Of a stretch of 64,000 bases of DNA, positions 25,830 to 36,900 are shown one piece after another. The stretch is from Aptenodytes patagonicus (taxonomy: Eukaryota > Chordata > Aves > Sphenisciformes > Spheniscidae). Position numbers and translations under genes: made by a program. Position 1 is the stretch's first letter. The number at the start of each line of letters is the position of its first letter. A model generated the notes under the pieces. That model worked only from the letters and a program-made list of their open reading frames with translations, did no database searches and was not told the DNA's origin. The stretch covers positions 78,061,068 through 78,125,067 of the forward strand of contig NC_134951.1 in assembly GCF_965638725.1 (NCBI RefSeq), read 5' to 3'.

Positions 25830-25895
25830 TTCGGTGTGAAGTACGACGTCTTCTGCCTCTTTCCTTGGAGGTACTTTCCTTGCATCATGGGGACA
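25830..25895 (-). CDS. Candidate internal coding exon of the same unidentified minus-strand gene
   Basis: On the minus strand, TTTTTGTTTTTCCTGCAG is followed by 66 bases and a consensus donor (ACCGAA|GTAAGG). Read in phase 0 it gives 22 residues, starting CPHDARKVPPRKEAED. It joins without a frame change to the terminal exon at 20834-20911 across an intron of about 4.9 kb. A second frame (VPMMQGKYLQGKRQ…) is also open and would also run through the next exon, but it lacks the acidic C-terminus and looks less likely. Good splice sites at both ends, a length divisible by three and phase agreement with the next exon are the support; no homologue was recognised. Further upstream exons should lie at higher coordinates, but none could be assigned firmly. 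Confidence 0.35.
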
Positions 25896-28269
25896 CTGCA
25901 GGAAAAACAAAAACAGGGCAGAAAAAAACACTCAGGCAGCTGCCACAAAGTAGTTAACTAGTGTGCTACAAGTCCAAACCCTGATTTCCCTTGCTGTGAC
26001 TTGCATGTCTTTGGTGTGAGCCATTTAGGAAACCAACTGCAGTAGTTCAGGATAAGTCTTTCCTGCTGAAGGGTAAGAGTGTCTCAGCAGACTGGGGGGC
26101 AGGGGATTTCAGAGAATTTACCAGGGCCCTGTGACTGGGTCCTAAAGACATGGGGGATGGTAGCCAAACCAGCAGGGCAATCCTTGCTTACAGGCATCTC
26201 CCATTTCTCCCTGGTGGGCAGGTGAGAAGATGGCTCAAGGGATCCAGGGTTACATACCCCCAAAATAATACTTCCCTTCATGTATGTCACAGCTTCATCT
26301 GGTTGTTTTTGGGGGTGTTTGGTGGGTCATACAAAGATTTTTTCTTAGGAAAGCAGTAGCTGCCGGTCACAACCAGAATGTGGGCTGCCTTTGCCTCTGC
26401 AGGATGGGACAGGGGTGCTGTGGGGCATTTCCAAGGGCACACCACACCCCTGCTGCTCCCATGCACCCCACCAGCACTTGGCTTATCCCACCAAGCCGCA
26501 GGCACCCACCTGAGGCATCTGAAAGCCAGTGGTCGACCCTGTAAATCTTTGATATCGTTGGGAAGGGATTCACACCTCAGAGGGCAGCTACAGCCTTTGG
26601 TGGCCTGTTCCTTTTCCCTGCTGGTTGAGCCCTCCCTGACTTGCCTCCCACTGAACTACCATGGGGGTACATAGGGTGAATCGAAGGAGTAACTGGGTTT
26701 TCTCCAGTTTTCTGCTTGGTTTGGAGACCATCCTCATGTAATCCTGCAGCTCTGCTTGCAGGTTTTCTTTTGTTACCCGCCAGGGTTTAATCAGGCATAG
26801 TCGTGTCCCATCCATGTTAGTGCACAGCGGGATTAAAGAAAAGAGACTGTTGCTGCTGCAGTAAAGGAGACAGCATTGTGGCTGAATTCCCAGGGAGCAG
26901 AGCCAAAGTGCCACTGTTTTCCCCCAAACTGGGGAACTAATGAATTCCAGGCCTCTCTGTGACCTCCTTCACGTATCACTTTTAACCACTGTATCCCTGA
27001 TGTCAATGGGTCTCCGAACGAGAGATCAGCGCTGAGCTTGACTGTTGGCCTTGGTGTAGCCTCAGTGCAGACCGCTGCATCCCCTTCCTTACTCAGTCTT
27101 CTGTCTGTCCTTTCCATCCCATTTTTCCCCTGTAAGCAGCTGGTTATGCTGTGACACACCACCCACAGCAATAGCACTATTTTGCTACTGCTTGACATCC
27201 CTGCCACACAACACTTCTTCCTGGTGCTGATACCTCGGTTTCTTCTTTTAATGACGTTTGAGGAAAAAAAACAATCTTACTTTGGCAAAGCCCATTAGCC
27301 TATGAATAATTGCTCTACTTTGGGCTGTCAGTGAGCAACTGGCTTGTGTCAGCTGCCCAGAGGAATAATATGGGGAAGACTGCAGCTCCAAATTAATTCT
27401 ATATGTACACATTTTGAGATACACATGCATGAGAACCACAGACCCGGGCTGGAGACCTTCCAGAACTGAATTCTCGCCGAGTCACTGTGGCTAGAGTAAA
27501 CAGCAAAATGCCATCCACGGAGTTTATAAAAGCAGACTAGATGGGGAGCAATAACTCTGAGCAGCTTTTCTGTGGTGCCAGGGTCCAGGCGGTGTTAAAC
27601 CCACATACCCGTTGCAAGGTCGGGCACTGGCGTGATGCGTTGCAGCCCGTCGTCACCTGCTGATGTGCTGCTTCCCACGGGGACCTGCCTCCCTCACCGC
27701 ACCGGGCAGCTGGCGGCTGCCTCACTGGTGAGGAGCGCGGCTGCAAGGGGATGAAGGCCAGGTGCTTTGCCAGCTGTGGGTGTCCATGCCAGGATGCAAA
27801 GGGCTGGTTTCTTTTGGGAGACTTAGCTGGATGAATGGTGTACAGCTCTAATTGCTTTTTCTGCTTGTGGTGCCCTTGGAGGTCATCCCAAATCCTGCAG
27901 TCAGGCACCCGAGAGCACTGTTCATACTCCATACCAGGCTTGGTATCTATAGCATCATGCAGCATCTGCTTGCATGTAGGCCAGTCCCACGGGGCTGTGT
28001 CATTTCCTGGACCGCAGGAGCATCCTTCAGCTCCCACAGCACCTTGACTTGTTTGCCCACCCCTTCCAGCCTCTCCAACAAAGGAAGCACCGTTTTATAG
28101 GGTCACCTCCTTCCCCACGCACTGCTGGTAGGTGGGGTGCAGCATAGGAAAGGTGGCCTGTTTCTGGGAATTGAACAGTCAGAAGGTATCAATAGGGAAA
28201 CGACTGAAGCTGATTAGCTGGAAGGAAATTTTTTACCTCAGCATGGATTTCCTGGGGCAAGGAGAGGGA

Positions 28270-29588
28270 GCACTATGAGAAAGAGAGGAGTGGTGAGGAC
28301 AAGGCCCTTTTTGGTGAGGACAGCCAACACAGCTTCACTAAGGGCAAATTGTGCCTGACAAATTTGGTGGCCTTCTACAACAAGGTTACAGCGTTGGTGG
28401 ATAAGGGAAGAGCAACTGATATCATCTACCTGGACTTGTGCAAAGCATTTGATGACATCCTTGTCTCTAAGTTGGAGAGACATGGATTTGATGGATGGAC
28501 CACTCAGTGGATAAGAAATTGGCTGGATGGTCGCACTCAAAGAGTTGCGGTCAACAGCTCAATGTCCAAGTGGAGACCAGTGACAAGTGGCGTTCCTCAG
28601 GGGTTGGTATTGGGACTGGCGCTGTTTAACATCTTTGTCGGTGACATGGACAGTGGGATTGAGTGCACCCTCAGCAAGTTTGCTGACGACACCAAGCTGT
28701 GTGGTGCGGTTGACACGCTGGAGGGAAGGGATGCCATCCAGAGGGACCTTGACAGGCTTGAGAGGTGGGCCTGTGCGAACCTCATGAAGCTCGACAAGGC
28801 CAAGTGCAAGGTCCTGCATGTGGGTCGGGGCAATCCCAAGCACAAATACAGGCTGGGAGGAGAATGGACTGAGAGCAGCCCTGAGGAGAAGGACTTGGGG
28901 GTGTTGGTTGATGAGAAGCTCAACATGACCCGGCAATGTGTTTTTGCAGCCCAGAAAGCCAACTGTATGCTGGGATGCATCAAAAGAAGCATGACCAGCA
29001 GGTCGAGGGAGGGGATTCTCCCCCTCTGCTCTGCTCTCGTGAGACCCCACCTGGAGTACTGCATTCAGCTCTGAGGCCCCCAACATCAGAAGGACATGGA
29101 CCTGTTGGAGCGAGTCCAGAGGAGGGCCACGAAGAAGATCAGAAGGCTGGAGCACCTCTCCTATGAAGAGAGGCTGAGAGAGTTGGGGTTGTTCAGCCTG
29201 GAGAAGAGAAGGGTCGGGGAGACCTTATAGCCGCCTTCCAGTACCTGAAGGGGGCCTACAGGAAAGCTGGAGAGGGACTTTTTAAAGGGCATGTAGTGAT
29301 AGAACAAGGTGTAATGGCTCTAAACTGAAAGAGGGTAGATTTAGATTAGATATAAGGAAGAAATTCTTCACTACGAGGATGGTGAGGCATTGGAACAGGT
29401 TGCCCAGAGAAGCTGTGGATGCCCCATCCCTGGAATTGTTCAAGGCCAGGTTGGATGGGGCTTTAAGCAACCTGGTATAGTGGAAGTTGTCCCTGCCCAT
29501 GGCAGGGGGGTTGGAACTAGATGATCTTTAAGGTCCCTTCCAACCCAAACCATTCTATGATTCTGTGATTCTATGTTTCTATGATTTT
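28270..29588 (+). mobile_element. CR1 LINE, 5'-truncated copy with the 3' half of ORF2 and the 3' UTR
   Basis: The element starts inside the reverse transcriptase region of ORF2 and continues to the characteristic CR1 3' end: GGTCCCTTCCAACCC, then ATTCTATGATTCTGTGATTCT-type short repeats ending at about 29588. CR1 has no poly(A) tail and is copied from its 3' end, so 5' truncation is the rule. The family is the dominant LINE of bird genomes. The 5' border is read by eye (28260-28320). Compared with the copy at 4246, this one is clearly less decayed. Confidence 0.93.
28349..29071 (+). pseudogene. CR1 ORF2 reverse transcriptase fragment, truncated and interrupted
   Basis: The fragment encodes the palm and thumb part of a LINE reverse transcriptase. 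It shows [22 protein letters not shown], then [12 protein letters not shown] (the first catalytic aspartate block), the SGVPQG motif at about residue 80, and the catalytic FADDTKLCG at about residue 112. Further on come [12 protein letters not shown] and RPHLEYC. The frame closes with a stop after EYCIQL, where the family continues with a tryptophan-containing segment. The coding-like sequence goes on beyond the stop (about 29090-29230, [12 protein letters not shown] sequence) and is then disturbed. The endonuclease domain and the first part of the reverse transcriptase are missing. The copy cannot make a working protein. Confidence 0.9.
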
Positions 29589-29837
29589 AGCCCTGGGCAC
29601 CAGGCAGTGCAGACAGCAGTCTGTGTGGTGTAATGGAGGACAGGCTGCGTGGTCCAACCCCAACATCCCACAGGGTGGCTGGATCCAGCCCTTCTCCTAC
29701 CTTCCAAAAAACACATCCAAATTGCTCCTTAAAACTGTCTGGGTTTTATTATTTTCCCTTTCATGGCATAGGAACAGAGAGCCTCAGGGTTTTTAGGAGC
29801 AGCAGCGGTAAAAACATGATGAGCTGGCACTCCGTGT

Positions 29838-29872
29838 GTGTATGTGCGTGTGTATATGTGCGTGTGTATTAT
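29838..29872. repeat. Imperfect TG microsatellite
   Basis: TG repeats interrupted by A and C (GTGTGTGTATGTGCGTGTGT and similar) about 250 bp after the CR1 end. Confidence 0.75.
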
Positions 29873-31436
29873 ACACAGACTGGGCCAGCAGTTGGAAAAT
29901 GTATCTTTAAGTGCTACTCCTTCCAAGTATCATCTTGGCACACTCTAGATATCTATCTCCACTTGCGAACCAAAGGAAGACTGATTCATCTTGAAAATCT
30001 ATTTTCTAGACACTATAAAGTTGCAGCTTATGAAAACGCACTCTTCCAAAGGATGCTGCTTTGTTTATCATTTCACATTGCATAGATGTGTTGTGGATGT
30101 GAAGAGCCTACAAACAAACCCCTCACCTTCTTGTAAGAACACTGCAACCGCTTGTCAGATGTGCCAGAAACAAGTATGTACCAGAAACAAAACTCAAAAA
30201 GGGCAGGAGTCTGCACCACAGGCAACACAAGAGCTCGAGCACTCTGAAGCAACAGCAGCTCTTGTCCTTCTGTTTTTACCCTGCTTTTCAAACTAGTTGA
30301 TTTAACGTAATGAGATTGTTGTGCTTACTGGGAAGGCTACTCACCATTGAGATTTCTCCTTTGTTGCCACGTGTACCTGGAGGAAGACCCTGTAACACCT
30401 ACATCTGCTTATTTTCGGCTTCAAATCCCTCCTTAAAATATTTTTTAGTTATAGTACTTCCAAAAGACTTGACAGTGGTTAGATTCTGAGTGAGATGGTC
30501 ACCTCTTGGGCTGTCTCCCTGTTTCTTCCTGCTCTTCCACATCTTTCTAGAGTCATCCCGTGCCTCAGCCTGTGGTTAGACCTTTGATGGTTATGGGGCT
30601 GGTTTTGGTTTGTATGTGTTCACTGCCACTGCTGACAAGAGAGAGAAAATGGCTTAAAATAGCAAGATTAAGTTATTTGGTTAGTTGGTTAGATGGGCTT
30701 TGAGTTATCAGTTCAATGACGTTATCTGTGTGTCTTTCCTCATTCAAATGGTCCCTGCTTCGTACCACCCAGTTGCTCTGGAACTCATTTACTGGTGGGG
30801 CAGGATTTAATGCACAGAGGTGTGCAAGCTGGGCTGCCACCAGTTGCAGTGGCATTACCAAGTGAGTTGCAAAACCATGGCAGCTGGAAACCCCGTTCCC
30901 CGCTGCAGGAACAGGGTGACAGCCCCTGCACAGCGGGGCTGGACCGCACACAGAGGGGGGCTCCCGCAGCTGCTGGCTTGCCAACACCCACCCTGCCAGC
31001 AGTGGGGCCTGGGCCAGACCCCAGGCATCTCCTGAGCTGCTCATCTCTGTGCAGCTGCTGGCTTCTGCTGTGCCCTGGATGGGTGGCACAAAACTATTAC
31101 CCCAGTCCCTCTCTCTGTCCTACCCTGCTCCCATTTTTGGCCTTTCCAGGGGCCAACAGGCAGCCAAGAGACCTCTCCTCCAGCCCTCCGCTGCCAAGCC
31201 GCCCCTGCACATACCATGGCTGAATTCAGGCACTGTGCTGTTAACGGAACGCTGACAATGTGGCTGAGCGTAGAAGGTGTCAGTGCTACGGCTCTGGCAA
31301 AATGTAATGTGTCGCAACAGGTCTTTTGTGGGCTCTGCCAAGGTAATACCTGAGTGCATTAGGACATCCTTCCTCCCTTGTGGAAACCAGTTTGTTACTT
31401 AATATGTTCCACCCAAGGACAGCAATAATAGAGGTT

Positions 31437-31650
31437 TCTCCTGCTTTTCTTCCTTCTTCTCTCTCCTCCTTCTCTTTCCCTTCCTCTTCATCCTCCGTCC
31501 TCCTTCTCTCCTTCCCCTTCTTTCTCCTCATTCTCATCCTCATCCTCTTCCTTCTTTTCTCCTCCTTCTCCTCCCTCTTCTTCTTCTGTCTTCTGCTCCT
31601 TCTCCCTTCTCCTCCTCATTCTTTTCCTGCTCTTCATCCTCCTTTTTTAA
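31437..31650. repeat. Polypyrimidine (TCC/TTC) tract of about 210 bp
   Basis: Nearly every base is C or T, built from imperfect CCTTCT and CTCCTT units, with a few isolated purines mostly in CATCCT and CATTCT units. It is a low-complexity tract able to adopt triplex structure. No gene is visible around it. Protein-like readings (serine/leucine/phenylalanine runs) are composition artefacts. Confidence 0.9.
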
Positions 31651-34600
31651 TCTTATTGACCCTGACAAATGTCAAAGCAATCTCTGTGATCTTCATGTGA
31701 AGGAAGCCTCCCTCCTTTTGCCCCCTCCATACCTGACCACTCGCCACCACTGCCACCACTTCCCTGCTGCAGGGAGTTGACACATCCCCTCAGACAACTA
31801 GCAGGCCTATAGCCTCTGATCGCTCCTCTGCACCAGGATCTGCACCATCTGCTGCCTGAAAAGAGGGCTGCCCCATGCACGATTCCCACTCTTTCCCTCC
31901 GTTCCCACCTTTCTTCCCCGCACATGTACGCAACCCCTTTCTGAGACCTGCGGAGTAAAGTTAGCTCACTGGTGTTTCCAGCTCCCTGCCCTGAAAACAG
32001 CCCCATACAGGGCTCCAAGCTAGTGGTACAGTTTTGGGTGAGCAAGGGGAGGCTGTGTTGAGCAGCAGCATGCCCTCTCCCCTGTGCCCTTACCTTCTTA
32101 CGTGAGCAGGGTGCAGGAGGGTTCACCCCAGTGGCCCTTGACCTTCTCCTGGTACCTCCTGACTGCTGGCACACCCTGGGAAAGGGAAGCTGTGGCCAGA
32201 GGAAGAGGCAGCCAGGGCTCCCTGGCTGCAGGACAGGTCCAGGTACTCACAGCAGCCTGGGCTGGGCCAGGTGGCAGGAGGAGGTGTGGGGAGAAGCACA
32301 AGAGAGGAGAGACCCAGGCTGATGGTCCAGGTTGAGATGTTCAGCTGCCTGTTAGAGCACTTCATCCTGCTGCCTATATCTCTGTGCCATCCATACCTGG
32401 CGCTCTGGTTTGGCCTCCACACTTCAATTATCTATGTCTTTGCTGAACGGCATTTAAGGGAGGAAGTTGGTGACACAGACTTTGCCGACAAGCCAGGGAC
32501 CCCCATGACTCTGCACCTGCTCCAGTGTGCAGAAAAGAGAAGAAGTTGTTGGCCACGAGCAACACAAAACTTCAAGGCTCTGGGGTGTTGCCGGGGGTGC
32601 ATCCCCTGTCCTCAAAGAAACTTTAACATTTCGATGTGTATTTTTGTTCACTTCAACAAAACGAAAAAACAAAATACTGAAAGGTTTTGTGCAACAAGGT
32701 ATTCCAAACTGTTTTGGTTAGGGATAGCTGAAACATAAAGTTTATTTTATAGTATGACAGTTTACACCAAGTGAAGAAAATGGAATCCAACACAATAAAG
32801 CCACTTGAAATAAAACACTACGATGCCTTTTAAAACTATTTTGTTGACACTTTGATGAAGATCAGTGCATTCTCCTGGAATATTTCAAGTGCAGTTAAGG
32901 CATTTTTCTATTTCAATACTATTGCCCTGAAAACTTTTCAAGTTTTTACTTGACCTAGAGCGTTGTCTCTTCCTGCAATTTAGCCATTCACCAGAAGGTG
33001 GGGCTTAATGTCTTGTAAGTGAACTAGAATTGAAGGAGAGTTTTTACGAAGTCCTTTGCATTCGAGGGCTTGAAATGTGTCTTCTCTCCTCCCTGTTTTG
33101 CAGAGGAAATCCTTCTGGATCAGCATGACAGCTCCCCAGGCCATAAAACCTCAAACTTGGGAGTCTTAATCGTCCCAGCCTCTCTGGTCCCAGCACAATC
33201 TAATTAAGCCAAAATATCATCACCTAAGACACATCAATGTCCAGAATCCTTGTACCAAGAGCGAGAATCATTGTGTCCCTGGAGATGCTATTGACTTTCT
33301 TTGGGATTACTGGGAAACTAATGAATGGGAGAGAGAGGAGCACTCACCTCATGTTTCTGTGCCAGTCCCAGCAGGCACCAAGCGCAGTCTCTGTGTATCT
33401 GCGGGCCAGAAGCTGGTCGGCTTGATTCCTGCATGGTGGGTCATGATGCTGTGCTCCGTGCGCCTCTTGGCAATCTTGGTCTCACACAAGCTCCCAAGAA
33501 AGCGCTCTCTGGCACCCAAACCACTGCTGCCTTGCAGTGGAGAGTGCTTCTGTACCAAGGTGTTAACTCGCCAACTGCAATCGTTATGCTGCAGTAGCAG
33601 GAAGCCTTTTGGATAGCATGGACCCAAACCCCACGGTGCCTCAGGGTCAAGTGTCTCAGATACTGAACCCAAATGAATTCTCTGTGAGGCTGTGACAGAG
33701 CAACAGGGGTGGCTGAGGGTGTCTGCAGTGACCCGTGTTACTAAGATGCTGCACAGCAATGGGCTGCACGAAAAGGAGCTTTCTCATGGCTTTCTGCTTA
33801 GATGCACAATGTTGCTTAAGTCCACTCTGAGTCATGCTAGGTGGTGTTTAGGTAGATAACTGGAAGCTGGCTAGCTTTGGCTAGCTGTTTTATGGATGTG
33901 CTCAGGACTAAGACTTCATACTGAACAGTACTTGACTAAAAACATAGCATCTCCCTCAGCTTTCCTCATCTGTAGTTTGGGAGGAAGGATAGCTGCCTTC
34001 TCTGCACAGTGCAGTTTGACTCAGAACAGCCTTTGTTCATGGTCCTCTTTTACCAGGCCGGAAAGATGCAGTTTGGGTTCAGATATCTTTGGTTCATTTA
34101 GATCCAGTTCCTGGAGGATGTGGGTTGGATGAGATGTTGACACCTTCCCCATGTGTGAACTTTCTACCGAAACTGGGTGACCAGAGCAGCTGCTCTCTGT
34201 GGTGGAAGCTCACATCACAGCCAAAGAAATGTCTTTTTTGGGTCACACCAAAGTTTCACCTAGATCAGTGTCCTGTCTTTGGCAATGGCCAGAAGCTGAT
34301 GCCTAGGGAAAAGGGTAAGAATAGAGCAAATATATAGTGATTGTTCCCTACAGTACTTGTCTGACCGGCTGTGTGATTTCCAGCTGAGGGATTCATTGAA
34401 TTAGAGATGATGCCTTTATGTTTGATTGCCCTTTTAGAGACTTCAATCAGTTCTAGTGGGTGGTTTTCCTAGCCCCTGTTTGTCCTAAGGCTAAATTCCC
34501 ACCACCTCAGTTTAGAGACGCTTTGAAAAATGTTTTGCTGTAATGGACCCACTGGAAATCACTTCAGTGTTGAATGCAACAGACTCCTTTGGTTAGCCAT

Positions 34601-35799
34601 CTAGGTGCTGGCAACACTGATTAGTGAAGATCCAGTTCTTTCAGTTTTACACCATTCCGATGAATGGTACAAAACCATTTGCTCAAGATAGCAAAACCCA
34701 AGAGGGATGGCCAAAAATTTGACCTATTGAATCAGAATGAGTGGTTCAGTGTCCTCTCATGAAAAAGAAATGAGAAATAATTTTCTGCATATTTTATTTC
34801 AAAACAATAGTCTTATCTCCATTTCAATTAGTGCGTGGTTTATTAATAGTGAAGATAAGTCCCACTGTGTATTCAAAACATTCCTCTCTTTTGCATCCTG
34901 AAAAGCAATCAATAGACTCATAGCCGTATTGGCACTTAGCAGAAGTTAACCACAACTAAGTGTGAGGTTAACACGGCAAACCCACTTGCTCAGGAAGTTC
35001 TTGAGACAAATCTGAAACACAGTGTTCCTGTCCAGCAGCAGAGAACAAATTAAGCATTTTTCTTAGCTCTTAAAATACATGTAAATGCCAGCATTCTCAT
35101 GGGGAAAATTGGTTTCTGAAAAGAATTTGCATCAAAATTATCTTTGTACCCACTTCCCTAGAAAAGAGTTGATTGTTCTTTATTTTCATAACCTCTGTGC
35201 CAAGTATCCCAAGTATGAGGAAATATTGAGTTCTGCATCTTACTTACAGCAGCAGTTTCCCTTCAGGCAGCCTCTTCTCCTGCCAGAAAATGGATGCCAG
35301 TTCCCCTTGCAGTACAGTTTGAACGGGGCAGTGCCACCCAGTGCAGACCTGACTCTGAGGCACAGCAGCTATAGCCCTTGTTAATTCCGGTGCCGCCAGA
35401 GCCCAACAGATGTTGAGGTCTTATTCTTCTGGCTGTTATACAGCAGGAGAAAAGAGATGAACCCTGCCAAGAAGTGCCTACAGGTAGAAAAAGGAAAGAC
35501 ATACAAGAGCCAGGCACCGGAGACTGCTGAGAAATGACCACGATATGGTGAGGGTTTTTCAAAGGTGGGCGCCTGCGGAGGTAATCTAGAATTAGTTAAA
35601 GGGAATTTAGAATTAGCGAAGGGAATTAGTTAAATCTCATCTCCATCTATCTGCATGGGTGTTCTCATTCAAAGTGAAGATGACTCAGTCAATGTTACTA
35701 AGCTAGTTTCACTTCACAATTTTCATGAATTCCAGTGAATTTTTCTGAGTGGCCCAATGTGGACAGGCCATGGTACAACTCCATTTTCCAAGCTGGGGC

Positions 35800-36900
35800 T
35801 AGAGGAAGGAAGGGCAGAAGGAAGAGTAGTCATTCTGCTTAGACAGGGTCAGAAACGAGAGAGCTGAGTGCCTTGTTAAAGAGATGAGGCTTGAGCAGAG
35901 ACCAGCCCTTCACAGCAATTAGTCAGATGCAGAAGGTTTGTACGGGAGAAAGCAAGGCAACGTCAAAGGTTGAAGGATGATGGAGGCTGAAAATGGTCAC
36001 CTAGGGAAGGTCTGAAAGGTAAAAAGAGAAGCCTTTGATGAGGTGGAGCCAGTGGGTGCTAGGAAGCAAGAGGGCAAAAATAGAGAGTTAAGAAAATGAT
36101 TTAGAGTAACGCTCTGAAGGGAGTGGGTGCAAGAGCAGACAAAACTGCAAAGGAGGAGGGCTGTGAAATGGTGCGAGAAGAAACAACAGATTTTAGAGAG
36201 GCTGCGGAAGATGAAGAAACCTGAGACATAGAAACAGTCATATCCAGAGGAGGGAGCAAGTGAAAGATCATATCCAGGAAAAGAACCGAGGGGACTTAGA
36301 GGAAGCTGGTATTGACCTGTCAGACACAGAGAGCAGTGCTGAAGCAGGTATCAACATCGCAGTCAAGCAGACCAACGAGGGAGCAGTCCATGGCAAAGGT
36401 GAGATCCATTTCAGCGAGTATGAAACATAGACCACAGCTGCAGGGCACATCAAGGGAAAAGAGGAAAGATGCCAGGTAATCAAATGGGTGCCAGTGTGGA
36501 GGTGAGAGTTGGCGAGGGTGTGGTTGGGGAGGTAATGATGTAAGGGAAAGTTAATGTCCAAGGGAGGTCATCCAAGACTTACCATGGGACAGCAACACCA
36601 GGATGGGGCAGGAAGCAGAGCTGGATGAAGTGGTGATGATGGGAAGAGGGTGAGTAAGAGCAGGGAATGCTGGAATTAGTAATAATGAGAAGAAAAGCCC
36701 AGCAGCTTCCCTCCACTTCCTCTCCCTGGAATAGAGGACTGGACCTAGTTGCTAAGAAAGGTGTGGGAGAGAAAAGGAAGGAGTAAGAGGGCCATAAGGA
36801 TGAAGAAATGGTGAGATGCTATCTGAGGATGAGGGAAGAATGGTAAAAAGGGAGGAAATATGACTAGGCAAAGGAAAACTGTGGACAAAGCAACATTGCT
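35800..36900. other. Purine-skewed stretch of about 1.1 kb
   Basis: The plus strand is markedly rich in A and G (GAAGGAAGG, AGAGGAGGGAG, GAAGATGAAGAAAC and similar) without being a simple repeat. The nonanucleotide CATATCCAG occurs twice within 36238-36277. No supported ORF or recognisable element accounts for it. Ends are approximate. Confidence 0.6.

Noticed and set aside
28559..29155. Minus-strand frames of about 150-200 codons opposite the CR1 reverse transcriptase
   Set aside because: Antisense shadows of the LINE coding sequence.
30345..30376. 32-bp minus-strand segment with a good acceptor and GTGAGT donor, phase-compatible with the exon at 25830
   Set aside because: Too short to distinguish from chance; the peptide TRGNKGEISM is uninformative.
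31380..31700. ORF rich in serine, leucine and phenylalanine
   Set aside because: Translation of the polypyrimidine tract; low complexity only.
32096..32175. Minus-strand segment with acceptor TTCCCTTTCCCAG and donor AGAAG|GTAAGG
   Set aside because: Splice sites look fair, but two frames are open and neither peptide is recognisable. Not enough to call an exon.
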